Position numbers and translations under genes: made by a program
In this document: positions 40,238 to 49,643 of the stretch, piece by piece
Layout of the letters: the number at the start of each line of letters is the position of its first letter
How positions within the stretch are numbered: the first letter of the stretch is position 1
Notes under the pieces: model-generated
What the model was told of the DNA's origin: nothing
The model's database searches: none
The model's input: the letters and a program-made list of their open reading frames with translations, nothing else
Assembly (NCBI GenBank): GCA_934589065.1
Contig: CAKTNN010000001.1
Span: 73,648-137,647 of the forward strand
Length of the DNA stretch: 64,000 nt
Source: an uncultured Oscillospiraceae bacterium
Lineage (GTDB): Bacteria; Bacillota; Clostridia; Oscillospirales; Oscillospiraceae
Direction: 5' to 3'

Positions 40238-41236
40238 ATGATTGCTATTCTGAAAAACGGTACAACCCCCGAGCAGAAAAGCCACCTGATACAGTGGCTG
40301 AAAAATCAAAATCTGGATGTTCACGTATCCGAAGGAACTCAGGTTACCATTCTTGGCTTGGTGGGCGACACCAGCCGGGTGGATATGGAGCTGCTCAACA
40401 GCCTGGAAATCGTGGAATCCGTAAAGCGGGTTTCCGAGCCCTTTAAGCAGGCAAACCGGAAATTCCACCCCAAGGATACCATTTTGGAGGTTGGGCCCGC
40501 CAGAATCGGCGGCGGCTACTTTGCCTTGATTGCCGGCCCCTGCTCCGTGGAATCCGAAGAGCAGATTGTTGCCATCGCCAAATCCGTTAAGCAAAGCGGT
40601 GCAACCATGCTCCGTGGCGGCGCATTTAAGCCCCGCACCTCTCCTTATGCGTTCCAGGGCATGGGCCCCGAGGGTCTGCGGCTGCTGGAAATTGCCAAGC
40701 AGGAAACCGGTCTGCCCATTGTGACGGAAATTATGAACATCAATACCCTGGATTTGTTTGACAATGTGGACGTCATCCAGGTTGGTGCACGAAATATGCA
40801 GAACTTTGACCTTTTGAAGGAACTGGGCAAAACAAGCAAGCCCATCCTTTTGAAGCGAGGCCTGGCAAACACCTTGCAGGAGCTGCTGATGAGCGCCGAA
40901 TATATTATGAGCGAGGGCAACGAAAACGTAGTTCTTTGTGAGCGGGGCATCCGCACCTTTGAGACCTACACCCGCAACACCATGGATATTTCCGCAATCC
41001 CCATGCTTCACGAGTTGAGCCACCTGCCGGTTGTCGCAGATCCCAGCCATGCCACCGGAAAATCCCGACTGGTTGGTTCTATGGCCTGCGCCGCAGTCGC
41101 CGCCGGTGCAGACGGGCTGATGATTGAAGTACACAACGATCCGGAACACGCACTGTGCGATGGAGCGCAATCCCTGACCCCTGCGCAGTTTGACGAAGTC
41201 AGCCGCCGGGTTCACGCCATTCGGGAGGCACTGTAA
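40238..41236 (+). CDS. aroF: 3-deoxy-7-phosphoheptulonate (DAHP) synthase, type I-beta
   Basis: 332 residues. A ferredoxin-like regulatory domain (about 1-70, MIAILKNGTTPEQKSHLIQW) precedes the TIM-barrel catalytic domain with GPCSVESEEQ, RGGAFKPRTSPYAFQG and VADPSHATGK. This domain order matches the Tyr/Phe feedback-sensitive enzyme of Thermotoga. It condenses PEP with erythrose-4-phosphate, committing carbon to the shikimate pathway. The start is ATG at 40238 with GAGGAGC and GGAGA upstream; frames reaching back to 40145 cross the attenuator. First gene of the operon. Confidence 0.95.
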   Translation: MIAILKNGTTPEQKSHLIQWLKNQNLDVHVSEGTQVTILGLVGDTSRVDMELLNSLEIVESVKRVSEPFKQANRKFHPKDTILEVGPARIGGGYFALIAGPCSVESEEQIVAIAKSVKQSGATMLRGGAFKPRTSPYAFQGMGPEGLRLLEIAKQETGLPIVTEIMNINTLDLFDNVDVIQVGARNMQNFDLLKELGKTSKPILLKRGLANTLQELLMSAEYIMSEGNENVVLCERGIRTFETYTRNTMDISAIPMLHELSHLPVVADPSHATGKSRLVGSMACAAVAAGADGLMIEVHNDPEHALCDGAQSLTPAQFDEVSRRVHAIREAL

Positions 41237-42066
41237 TGAAAGTAGGTATTCTGGGTCTTGGACTGATTGGCGGCTCTCTTGCCCGCGCTTATGCCGTTGC
41301 TGGGCACACCGTCTATGCCAAAAACCGCAGCGAAAGCATTCTTTCCTTTGCCATGCTCTCCGGCGCAGTCCACGGGAAGCTGGATGAGGAAACCATACCC
41401 CAGTGCGATTTGATTCTTCTTGCCATTTACCCTGCCGGATGCTCCCAGTGGCTGGAGGAGAATGCACCCCTGATCCGAAAAGATACCCTGGTGCTGGATT
41501 GCTGCGGCATTAAGCGAGAAGTTTGCAGTCGCTGCTTCCCGCTGTCAGAAAAATACGGCTTTACCTTCGTAGGCGGGCATCCCATGGCCGGGTCGCAGTT
41601 CTCCGGCTTTAAGTACAGCCGTGCAGATATGTATAAAGGCGCTCCCATGGTTCTGGTTCCCCCGCGGTATGATGATATTGAGCTGCTGCAGCGGGTAAAG
41701 GAGGCCCTGGCCCCCTGCGAATTTGGAATGTATTCCGTTACCAGTGCAGAAGACCACGATAAAATGATTGCCTTTACTTCTCAAATGCCCCATGTGCTCA
41801 GCAATGCTTTTATCAAGTCCCCTACTGCCCGAAATCACAAGGGCTTTTCAGCCGGCAGCTACAAGGATCTGACCCGGGTCGCCTGGCTGAACGCCCCTAT
41901 GTGGAGCGAACTGTTTTTGGAGAACCGGGAAAATCTCCTGTTTGAACTCAATACCTATATCGACAATCTGACAGCCTATCGGGATGCCCTGGAAAACCGG
42001 GACGAAGCCGCGCTGACGGCCCTGCTGGAGGAAGGAAAGAGATGCAAAGAGGAGGTAGACGGATGA
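41236..42066 (+). CDS. tyrA: Prephenate dehydrogenase
   Basis: 276 residues. The NAD-binding motif GLGLIGGSLARAYAVAGH is at the N-terminus, with GGHPMAGSQFSG near residue 112 and FTSQMPHVLSNAF further on, all typical of TyrA. The enzyme oxidatively decarboxylates prephenate to 4-hydroxyphenylpyruvate for tyrosine. There is no ACT domain, so feedback may rest on DAHP synthase and the attenuator. It overlaps the aroF stop by one base and the aroB start by four. Confidence 0.93.
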   Translation: MKVGILGLGLIGGSLARAYAVAGHTVYAKNRSESILSFAMLSGAVHGKLDEETIPQCDLILLAIYPAGCSQWLEENAPLIRKDTLVLDCCGIKREVCSRCFPLSEKYGFTFVGGHPMAGSQFSGFKYSRADMYKGAPMVLVPPRYDDIELLQRVKEALAPCEFGMYSVTSAEDHDKMIAFTSQMPHVLSNAFIKSPTARNHKGFSAGSYKDLTRVAWLNAPMWSELFLENRENLLFELNTYIDNLTAYRDALENRDEAALTALLEEGKRCKEEVDG

Positions 42067-43115
42067 CGACCGTTACCGTAAATGCCTCTAAAAACTATGA
42101 CATTCTGATTGGAGCCGGTCTAATCCGCCAGCTGGGGCAGCAGACAGCGGCTCTGGGAAACATCCAGACCGTTGCCCTGGTAAGCGAAACAACCGTCTAT
42201 CCTATATGGGGAAAACAGGCAGAAAGCGCGCTGGAAGATGCAGGCTTTCGGGTTGTGAGCTTTGTATTTTCTGCCGGAGAATCCAGCAAAAATGCCGCCG
42301 TCTATCTGGAACTTTTGAATTTTCTGGCAAAAAACAAGCTGACAAGGACCGATGCACTGGTTGCCCTTGGGGGCGGTGTGGTGGGGGATCTGACCGGCTT
42401 TGCCGCAGCTACCTACCTTCGGGGGATCCGCTTTATCCAGGTTCCAACAACCCTTTTGGCAGCGGTAGATTCCTCCGTTGGAGGCAAAACCGCCATTGAT
42501 TTGGAGGAAGGGAAAAACCTGGTTGGGGCCTTTTGGCAGCCCAGCCTGGTGCTTTGCGATACGGATACCCTCAATACCCTTCCCAAAGATATCTTTCTGG
42601 ATGGCTGCGCCGAAGTCATCAAGTATGCCGTGCTGTTCGACCGGGAATTCTTTGCGTATCTGGCATCCACAGGCCCGGACTTTGACAAGGAGTACGTCAT
42701 AAAGCGATGTGTCACCTTTAAGCGGGACATCGTAGCCCGGGACGAATTCGATACCGGTGACCGGCGTTTACTGAATTTGGGCCATACCATCGGTCACGGT
42801 GTAGAGGCTAACAGCAATTTTACCCTATCCCACGGGAAGTCCGTTGCAATTGGAATGGCAATTATTTCAAGGTCTGCTGTCAACCATCAGTTGCTTTCTC
42901 AGGAAGATGAAACAAAAATTGAAGAAATTCTTCAAGCTTTTCACCTCCCCACGGAAACAAAAGACGCTTCTGAAGCCCTTGCCTCCTTTGCCCTCTCCGA
43001 CAAAAAGCGCACCGGTGGTACCCTGGGGCTGATCATTCCCAGGACGATCGGACATTGTGAAATCATCTCCACTCCGGTTGCCGAACTGGAAAACTTTATT
43101 CAGTCAGGACTGTAA
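42063..43115 (+). CDS. aroB: 3-dehydroquinate synthase
   Basis: 350 residues with the classic NAD/zinc enzyme signatures GGGVVGDLTGFAAATYLRG, QVPTTLLAAVDSSVGGKTAI and the metal-binding GCAEVIKYAV and LGHTIGHGVE. It converts DAHP to 3-dehydroquinate. The start is ATG at 42063, overlapping the tyrA stop, with GGAGG upstream. Confidence 0.96.
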   Translation: MTTVTVNASKNYDILIGAGLIRQLGQQTAALGNIQTVALVSETTVYPIWGKQAESALEDAGFRVVSFVFSAGESSKNAAVYLELLNFLAKNKLTRTDALVALGGGVVGDLTGFAAATYLRGIRFIQVPTTLLAAVDSSVGGKTAIDLEEGKNLVGAFWQPSLVLCDTDTLNTLPKDIFLDGCAEVIKYAVLFDREFFAYLASTGPDFDKEYVIKRCVTFKRDIVARDEFDTGDRRLLNLGHTIGHGVEANSNFTLSHGKSVAIGMAIISRSAVNHQLLSQEDETKIEEILQAFHLPTETKDASEALASFALSDKKRTGGTLGLIIPRTIGHCEIISTPVAELENFIQSGL

Positions 43116-43119
43116 AAAT

Positions 43120-44316
43120 ATGGATATTTGCATCACGCCCCAAAAACTGCATGGCACGATTGCGGCGATTCCATCCAAATCTCAAGCCCACAGAATGCTG
43201 ATCTGTGCAGCCTTTGCAGACCGCCCCACAAAACTGATTTGCCCGGAAACCAATCGGGATATTGAGGCTACAGCCGCCTGCCTTTCGGCCTTGGGTGCAG
43301 GAATTGTCCGACTCCCGGAAGGATATCTTGTCACCCCCGTGGATCGGCTGCCTTCCACGGCTTCCCTCCCCTGCCAGGATAGCGGCTCTACCCTGCGCTT
43401 TTTGCTCCCCATTGTGGGTGCACTGGGGGTTGACGCCGTATTTCAAATGACCGGCAGGCTTCCCCAGCGGCCCCTCAGCCCTCTATGGGAGGAAATGGAA
43501 CGCATGGGCTGCCGTCTCTCCCGTCCTACGCAGAGCACCATCCGCTGCTGCGGTCAGCTTCGTCCGGGGACTTATTCTATTTCCGGTGGGGTTTCCAGCC
43601 AGTTTATTACCGGACTTCTCTTTGCCCTTTCTCTGCTTTCCGGTGAGCGGCGGCTGGAGGTTGCCGGAAAGTTGGAGTCTGCCCCTTATGTTACCATGAC
43701 CCTTTCTGCTATGGAACGCTTTGGACTTCCGGTAACCGATTATTCCTTTTCGGGGCAATTGCGCTTTACCAGTCCCGGCGTGGTACGCGTAGAGGGGGAC
43801 TGGAGCAATGCCGCCTTTTTCCTGACGGCAAAGGCGTTGGGCAGCCCCATTGAGCTGCAAAACCTCAGCCTCGATTCTCCCCAGGGGGATCGGGCCTGTG
43901 CAGCGCTGCTGCCACAGTTAACCGCAAACACAACCATCGGTGCCGCAGATATTCCGGATCTGGTCCCCATTTTAGCGGTTATGGCTGCCACAAACCGGGG
44001 TGCTGTTTTTATGGATGTTGCCCGGCTGCGTCTCAAGGAATCCGACCGGGTTGCTTCCGTTATGGATATGATTCAAGCTCTGGGCGGAAAAGCCGAGGCC
44101 GGAGAAAATTTCCTGACCGTTTCCGGAACCGGATTGCGCGGCGGAACGGTAGACAGCCGCAACGACCATCGCATTGCTATGTCCGCTGCCATTGCGGCAA
44201 CGGTTTGCACCGAGCCTGTAACCATTCTGGGGGCGGAATGTGTGGAAAAGTCCTATCCCAGATTCTTTGAAGATTATGCAGCTTTGGGAGGTAAGTATGA
44301 GCAGTACCTACGGTGA
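43120..44316 (+). CDS. aroA: 5-enolpyruvylshikimate-3-phosphate (EPSP) synthase
   Basis: 398 residues, slightly short for EPSP synthase. Substrate-binding motifs: PSKSQAHRMLICAAFA at the N-terminus, DSGSTLRFLLP near residue 85, GGVSSQFITGLLFALSLL near residue 155, LKESDRVASVMDMI and DHRIAMSAAIA near the C-terminus. It joins shikimate-3-phosphate and PEP. The start is ATG at 43120, four bases after aroB; the longer frame lies within aroB. The motif variants (DSGSTLR rather than GNAGTAMR) suggest the class II-like group, often less glyphosate-sensitive; this is inference. Confidence 0.94.
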   Translation: MDICITPQKLHGTIAAIPSKSQAHRMLICAAFADRPTKLICPETNRDIEATAACLSALGAGIVRLPEGYLVTPVDRLPSTASLPCQDSGSTLRFLLPIVGALGVDAVFQMTGRLPQRPLSPLWEEMERMGCRLSRPTQSTIRCCGQLRPGTYSISGGVSSQFITGLLFALSLLSGERRLEVAGKLESAPYVTMTLSAMERFGLPVTDYSFSGQLRFTSPGVVRVEGDWSNAAFFLTAKALGSPIELQNLSLDSPQGDRACAALLPQLTANTTIGAADIPDLVPILAVMAATNRGAVFMDVARLRLKESDRVASVMDMIQALGGKAEAGENFLTVSGTGLRGGTVDSRNDHRIAMSAAIAATVCTEPVTILGAECVEKSYPRFFEDYAALGGKYEQYLR

Positions 44317-45388
44317 TTATCTAAAACTCTCCATCTTCGGTCAGTCCCATGGCGCTGCCATAGGCATGACCCTGGATGGAATTCCCGCCGGCTTGCCGGT
44401 GGATGAAGCGGCCCTTGCAGCCTTTTTGCGGCGGAGAGCCCCCGGACAGAACTCCTATTCCACCCCCAGAAAGGAAGCCGACACCCCGGAATTCCTCTCC
44501 GGCATTCTGGACGGCTTCACATGCGGAGCGCCCATTGCCGCCGCCATCCGCAACACCAATACCCGCTCCGGGGACTATGCCAATCTGCGGGATTGCCCCC
44601 GCCCCGGTCACGCCGACTATACCGCTCAGATCAAATACGGCGGATATCAGGATTCCGCCGGAGGCGGTCACTTTTCCGGGCGGCTGACAGCCCCGCTGTG
44701 CATTGCCGGAGGCCTGTGCAAACAGTGGCTGGAGGGCGTAGGCGTCCGGATCGGTGCGCACATTGCTTCCATTGGGGCTGTTGCAGACGATCCTTTGGAT
44801 CCTGTCTCTCCGGAACTCGGCAAAATCGGCGTTCCGTTTCCCGTATTGAATCCCCGGCAAGGGGAAGAAATGCGTCAGGTTATTGAGCGCGCCCGGCTGG
44901 AAGGCGACAGCGTCGGCGGCATTGTGGAATGTGCTGTCACCGGTTTACCCGTCGGATTGGGAGAACCCATCTTTGGCGGAGTAGAAGGAAAGCTTGCCCA
45001 GATTCTCTATGGAATCCCCGCCGCAAAGGGCGTGGAGTTTGGCGCCGGATTTGCCGTGGCGCAGCTCCGGGGCAGCGAAAGCAACGATGCCTTCCGGGTG
45101 GAAAACAGCAAGGTAGTCACCAAAACCAACCGCTGCGGCGGCATTCTCGGCGGCATTACCGATGGAATGCCGGTGCTATTCCGGGTTGCCTTTAAACCGA
45201 CCCCCTCTATTTCCCGCATTCAGGAAAGCGTCAACCTATCCAACATGGAAAACTGTACCCTGGAAGTAAACGGACGGCATGACCCCTGCATTGTCCCAAG
45301 AGCAGTTCCCGTAGTGGAAGCAGCGGCTGCCATTGCCCTGTGTGACCTGCTTCTTGGCGCAGGAAAGTTGCATAGACAGGAGAGATAA
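44297..45388 (+). CDS. aroC: Chorismate synthase
   Basis: 363 residues. FMN-binding signatures GQSHGAAIG, RPGHADYTAQIKYGG and SAGGGHFSGRLTAPL are present, with the C-terminal NGRHDPCIVPRAVPVVEAA. It eliminates phosphate from EPSP to give chorismate. The start is ATG at 44297, inside the end of aroA, with GGGAGG upstream; translation is coupled. Confidence 0.96.
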   Translation: MSSTYGDYLKLSIFGQSHGAAIGMTLDGIPAGLPVDEAALAAFLRRRAPGQNSYSTPRKEADTPEFLSGILDGFTCGAPIAAAIRNTNTRSGDYANLRDCPRPGHADYTAQIKYGGYQDSAGGGHFSGRLTAPLCIAGGLCKQWLEGVGVRIGAHIASIGAVADDPLDPVSPELGKIGVPFPVLNPRQGEEMRQVIERARLEGDSVGGIVECAVTGLPVGLGEPIFGGVEGKLAQILYGIPAAKGVEFGAGFAVAQLRGSESNDAFRVENSKVVTKTNRCGGILGGITDGMPVLFRVAFKPTPSISRIQESVNLSNMENCTLEVNGRHDPCIVPRAVPVVEAAAAIALCDLLLGAGKLHRQER

Positions 45389-45389
45389 T

Positions 45390-46532
45390 ATGGATTTAAC
45401 AGAGCTCAGGCAGCAGATTGACGGAATTGACGATGCGCTTGTAAAGCTTTTTTGCCGACGGATGGATTTGTGCGCCCAGGTGGCAAACTACAAAAAGGAA
45501 AAGGGGCTGCCCATTCTCCAGCCTGCGCGGGAGCGGGAAAAGCTAAAGGATGTGGCGGAAAAAGCCGGGCCGGAAATGGCGAACTATACCCGCACCCTGT
45601 ATGCTATGCTCTTTGAACTCAGCCGCAGCTATCAAAGCAAACTCAGCGGCGGCTCCCGGAAGCTCTACGAGGAAATCACCCAATCTATCGCCAAAACCCC
45701 CAATCTGTTTCCCCAGAACGCTATGGTAGCCTGCCAGGGCGTGGAGGGAGCTTATTCCCAGCTTGCCTGTGAAAAGATATTCCCCAACCCGATGATCCTC
45801 TATTTCAAAACCTTTGACGGAGTTTTTCAAGCTATTGACCAGGGATTGTGCCAATATGGCATTCTGCCCATTGAAAACTCCACCGCCGGCTCCGTCACAA
45901 AGGTTTACGATTTGATGATCCAGCACAATTTTTATATTGTGCGTACCTTCCGACTGAAAATCGACCACAACCTCCTGGCAAATCCCGGGACGAAGCTGGA
46001 AGACATCAAGGAAATCTATTCCCACGAGCAGGCAATCAACCAATGCAGTGCTTTCCTGCATAGCCTGACTGGGGTAAATGTGGTGCCGGTTGCCAACACT
46101 GCCGTTGCCTCGGAGATGGTTGCTTCCTCCGGGCGGAAGGATGTGGCAGCCCTCAGCAGCCGTTCCTGCGCGGAGCTCTACGGCTTAAGCTGCCTTGCAT
46201 CCTCTGTTCAGGATAAGGGCAACAACCGCACCCGCTTCATCTGCATCAGCAAAAACATGGAAATCTATCCCGGCTCGGATAAGTCCAGCATTATGATGGT
46301 GCTGAACCACAAGCCCGGCGCACTTTACAAGGTGCTTGCCCGCATCTATACTCTGGGCATCAACGTGACCAAACTGGAATCCCGCCCCATCCCAGACCGG
46401 GAATTTGAGTTTATGTTCTATTTCGACCTGGAAACCTCCATCTATTCCGAACAGTTTGTGCAGCTTATGTGTGAATTGGAGGACTTGTGCGAGGAATTCA
46501 AGTACCTGGGAAGCTACACGGAGGTGGTTTAA
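45390..46532 (+). CDS. pheA: Bifunctional chorismate mutase-prephenate dehydratase
   Basis: 380 residues. An AroQ-type chorismate mutase at about 1-90 (LRQQIDGIDDALVKLF ... RMDLCAQVANYKKEKGLPI), then prephenate dehydratase at about 108-285 (GVEGAYSQLACEKIF ... NNRTRFICI), then a C-terminal ACT domain (LNHKPGALYKVLARIYTLGI and ESRPIPDREFEFMFYFD). It converts chorismate through prephenate to phenylpyruvate; the ACT domain normally mediates Phe inhibition. AGGAGAG precedes the ATG, one base after aroC. Confidence 0.96.
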   Translation: MDLTELRQQIDGIDDALVKLFCRRMDLCAQVANYKKEKGLPILQPAREREKLKDVAEKAGPEMANYTRTLYAMLFELSRSYQSKLSGGSRKLYEEITQSIAKTPNLFPQNAMVACQGVEGAYSQLACEKIFPNPMILYFKTFDGVFQAIDQGLCQYGILPIENSTAGSVTKVYDLMIQHNFYIVRTFRLKIDHNLLANPGTKLEDIKEIYSHEQAINQCSAFLHSLTGVNVVPVANTAVASEMVASSGRKDVAALSSRSCAELYGLSCLASSVQDKGNNRTRFICISKNMEIYPGSDKSSIMMVLNHKPGALYKVLARIYTLGINVTKLESRPIPDREFEFMFYFDLETSIYSEQFVQLMCELEDLCEEFKYLGSYTEVV

Positions 46533-47753
46533 ATGCAATGCGGATTACTGGGCCGAAAACTGGGCCACAGCTACTCCCCTCAGATTCATGCCAAACTGGG
46601 ATCTTATGACTATGCCCTCTTTGAAAAAGAGCCGGAGGAGCTGGAAAGCTTTCTCCATTCCGGGGCGTTTACCGGGCTGAATGTGACGATTCCCTATAAA
46701 AAGGCCGTCATCCCCTTCCTGGATGCACTCTCCCCCCGCGCCCAGGCTCTGGGGGCTGTGAACACCATCGTCCGCCGTCCCGATGGGACACTGATCGGGC
46801 ACAATACGGATTTCTTCGGCTTTCAGACCACGCTTGCTTCCAGCGGTATCTCCGTTTCCGGGAAAAAGGCCCTGATTTGCGGCAGCGGCGGTGCTTCCAA
46901 TACCGCCTGTGCCGTTCTGAGGGAGGCAGGCGCTCAGGTGGTCGTTATTTCCCGCTCCGGTGAAAACAACTATCATAACCTTTCCAAAAATGCAGACGCC
47001 GCCCTGATTGTCAATGCGACCCCTCTGGGGATGTATCCCAATGTGGATGATTCTCCTATTGACGATCTGACCCAGTTTCCCAAACTGGAAGGCGTTCTGG
47101 ATTTGGTGTATAATCCTGCCAGGACAGCCCTTCTCCTAAAAGCAGAGGCCCTTGGACTTCCCGCTGTGAATGGATTGCAAATGCTGGTGGCCCAGGCAAA
47201 GGAAAGCGCCGAATGGTTCACGGGATGCTCCATCGATGATTCTGTAATCGCGCCCATCTATGCATCCCTTCGGGGACAGATGGAGAACATCATTCTTGTC
47301 GGTATGCCGGGCTGCGGCAAAACCACCATCGGAACGCTCCTGGCAAAAACCCTCAACCGTCCCTTTGTGGATGCCGATGTGGCTCTGGAGCAGACCTGCG
47401 GAAGGCCCATTACCTCCATCATCCCGGAGGACGGGGAAGCCGCTTTCCGAAAAATGGAAAGTCAGGTGCTGCATGATCTTGGAAAGCAGTCCGGTCAGAT
47501 CATCGCCACCGGCGGCGGCTGTGTAACACGGCCCGAAAACTACCAAAACCTGCACCGGAACGGAAGGATCTTCTGGCTCCGCAGGGACACCAGCCTTTTG
47601 CCCACCGCTGGCAGGCCCCTGTCCCATCCGGGCAAGCTGGAAGAAATGCTGGCTGTGCGTGCTCCCCTATACCGCAGGTTTGCAGACTGCATCGTGGACA
47701 ATGACCAATCCCCTCAGCACACCGTAGAAAGGATATTGGAGGAATACAAATGA
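46533..47753 (+). CDS. Shikimate dehydrogenase-shikimate kinase fusion (AroE-AroK)
   Basis: 406 residues. Residues about 1-248 are AroE: SYSPQIHAK, NVTIPYKK with the catalytic Lys, NTDFFGF, the NADP motif GSGGASNTA, and NGLQMLVAQA. Residues about 250-406 are AroK: Walker A GMPGCGKTTIG, DADVALEQTCGRPI and GGGCVTRPEN. The fusion joins two consecutive-substrate steps, 3-dehydroshikimate to shikimate to shikimate-3-phosphate. The join (LRGQMENIILVG) has a Met that could be an internal start. It begins immediately after pheA. Confidence 0.95.
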   Translation: MQCGLLGRKLGHSYSPQIHAKLGSYDYALFEKEPEELESFLHSGAFTGLNVTIPYKKAVIPFLDALSPRAQALGAVNTIVRRPDGTLIGHNTDFFGFQTTLASSGISVSGKKALICGSGGASNTACAVLREAGAQVVVISRSGENNYHNLSKNADAALIVNATPLGMYPNVDDSPIDDLTQFPKLEGVLDLVYNPARTALLLKAEALGLPAVNGLQMLVAQAKESAEWFTGCSIDDSVIAPIYASLRGQMENIILVGMPGCGKTTIGTLLAKTLNRPFVDADVALEQTCGRPITSIIPEDGEAAFRKMESQVLHDLGKQSGQIIATGGGCVTRPENYQNLHRNGRIFWLRRDTSLLPTAGRPLSHPGKLEEMLAVRAPLYRRFADCIVDNDQSPQHTVERILEEYK

Positions 47754-48184
47754 AGCTGCTAATTCTGAATGGCCCCAACCTGAATATGTTGGGCATCCGC
47801 GAGCCGGGTATTTACGGAAAAAATACATACGCCGACTTAACGGGGCTGATTGCGGATACCGCCAAACGTCTGGACGTGGAAGCAGAATGCTTCCAGTCCA
47901 ATCATGAGGGGGCTTTGGTGGATAAAATTCAGGAAGCTTACGGAAACATAGACGGCATTGTCATCAATCCCGCCGCCTATACCCACACCAGCGTGGCGAT
48001 TCTGGACGCCCTGAAAGCCGTTTCCATTCCCGCGGTGGAGGTTCATATTTCCGATGTGGATGCCAGAGAGGCCTTCCGCCAGATTTCTTATCCCGGCCTT
48101 GCCTGTGAGAAGACCATTAAGGGCCACGGCTTCGCAGGATATCAGGAGGCTATGGAGTACCTGGTAAGCAAGTACAACCATTGA
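47750..48184 (+). CDS. aroQ: 3-dehydroquinate dehydratase, type II
   Basis: 144 residues. Type II signatures: LNGPNLNMLGIREPGIYG at the N-terminus with the catalytic Tyr, NPAAYTHTSVAILDAL in the middle, and VHISDVDAREAFRQIS. A dodecameric cytoplasmic enzyme that dehydrates 3-dehydroquinate. It overlaps the aroE-aroK stop by four bases and is the last gene of the operon. Confidence 0.96.
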   Translation: MKLLILNGPNLNMLGIREPGIYGKNTYADLTGLIADTAKRLDVEAECFQSNHEGALVDKIQEAYGNIDGIVINPAAYTHTSVAILDALKAVSIPAVEVHISDVDAREAFRQISYPGLACEKTIKGHGFAGYQEAMEYLVSKYNH

Positions 48185-48210
48185 CATTTCCTGCCTGAAT
48201 GTGGTATTCT
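48181..48210 (+). promoter_or_regulatory. Promoter of the glycosyltransferase gene
   Basis: TTGACA (48181-48186) overlaps the aroQ stop codon; TATTCT (48205-48210) follows after 18 bases. It would drive the glycosyltransferase gene beginning at 48259. No terminator is seen between aroQ and this promoter. Confidence 0.6.
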
Positions 48211-48258
48211 ATCCATGTTCCATTCAATTTTCTATAATTCCAAGAAACAGGTGACCTC

Positions 48259-49575
48259 ATGGAAAATGCCATTTGTTTGCTGAATGATTCCTTCCCTCCG
48301 GTTATTGACGGTGTAGCAAACGCCGTTATGAACTACGCCAAAATTCTAAACGATCGGGCTGTGGGCACGGTTGTGGTTACACCGGACTATCCCGGTGCGG
48401 ATGACAGCCGGTATCCCTACCCCATTCTGCGCTACCCCAGCCTTGATTTGCGAAAGGCCACCGGCTATACCGCCGGAATTCCCTTTGCACCGGATATTCT
48501 GCGTTCTTTGGAACCCTATAATGTCCAGCTGCTGCACTGCCACTGCCCCATTGTTTCCACCATGCTTGCCCGGGAACTGCGCCAGGTTTTGGACGTGCCC
48601 CTGGTTTTGACCTATCACACCAAATTTGATATCGATATTGCCAACATCATGCACTCCCGCGCCCTGCAGGAGGCCAGCAAGCGTGCGCTCCTGGAAAATA
48701 TCAACGCCTGCGATGAAGTTTGGGCCGTCAGCAAGGGTGCAGCAGATAACCTCCGTTCTCTGGGCTACGAGGGCGAGTGCATTGTCATGTACAATGGCGT
48801 GGATTTGCCCAAGGGACGGGTCAGCCAGGAAGCCATTGCGGCTGTAACCGACGGGTTTGATCTTCCTGCAGACGTACCGGTCTATCTTTTCGTAGGCCGG
48901 ATTATGTGGTACAAGGGCCTGAAAATCATTCTGGATGCCCTGGCAGCCCTGAATCAGGAGGGCAAGGATTTCCGTATGGTGTTTGTCGGCGGCGGCGGCG
49001 ACTTTGAAGAGGTGCGAGCCTATTCCGAACAGGCGGGCCTGAACCAAAAGGTTTTCTTTGCCGGCCCCGTCCATGAGCGGGAAGCACTCCGTGCCTGGTA
49101 CTGCCGGGCAGACCTTTTCCTCTTCCCCTCCACCTTTGATACCAATGGTCTTGTGGTTCGGGAGGCTGCGGCCTGCGGCCTGGGCTCCGTGCTGATTTCC
49201 GGCAGCTGCGCCGCTGAGGGCGTAACAAACGAACGAAACGGCCTGCTGATTGAGGAGAATGCCCTGGCGCTTGCCCAGTGCCTGCGGGGTCTATCCAAGG
49301 AGGCCATGGCCTTGATTGGACGCTGTGCCCAGGAAGAGCTGTATCTATCCTGGGAGGATGCGGTGGCAACCGCCCAAGAGCGCTATCAAATCGTCATTGA
49401 CCGCTACCGCAGCGGTGCCTACGCCCCCTACCGCAGACACATGGAGCCGGTGTTCAAAGCAAACGGAGAACTGATGGAGGGCCTGGCAAAGCTGGAGGAT
49501 TCCAGGCAAGCGCTGCGCTCCCGGATTTCCGATCTGCTGGCAGAATCCAAAGAGCACCTGAAAGACATTCTTTGA
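48259..49575 (+). CDS. Glycosyltransferase family 4, diacylglycerol-glucosyltransferase type
   Basis: 438 residues with the two-domain GT-B pattern. The N-terminal acceptor domain has NDSFPPVIDGVANAVMNYAK and HCHCPIVSTMLARELR; the C-terminal donor domain has LFVGRIMWYKGLKIILDAL and the GT4 EX7E-type region LVVREAAACGLGSVLISG. Similar proteins make glycolipids or transfer sugars to polysaccharides; which one is not determinable. No membrane segment. A C-terminal helical tail follows residue 390. Confidence 0.88.
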   Translation: MENAICLLNDSFPPVIDGVANAVMNYAKILNDRAVGTVVVTPDYPGADDSRYPYPILRYPSLDLRKATGYTAGIPFAPDILRSLEPYNVQLLHCHCPIVSTMLARELRQVLDVPLVLTYHTKFDIDIANIMHSRALQEASKRALLENINACDEVWAVSKGAADNLRSLGYEGECIVMYNGVDLPKGRVSQEAIAAVTDGFDLPADVPVYLFVGRIMWYKGLKIILDALAALNQEGKDFRMVFVGGGGDFEEVRAYSEQAGLNQKVFFAGPVHEREALRAWYCRADLFLFPSTFDTNGLVVREAAACGLGSVLISGSCAAEGVTNERNGLLIEENALALAQCLRGLSKEAMALIGRCAQEELYLSWEDAVATAQERYQIVIDRYRSGAYAPYRRHMEPVFKANGELMEGLAKLEDSRQALRSRISDLLAESKEHLKDIL

Positions 49576-49643
49576 TTTTATAATTCCTATTTCCCGGTTT
49601 TGTTCCGGGAAGTTTCAAATCTATCATAAAGGCGGCGATTCCC

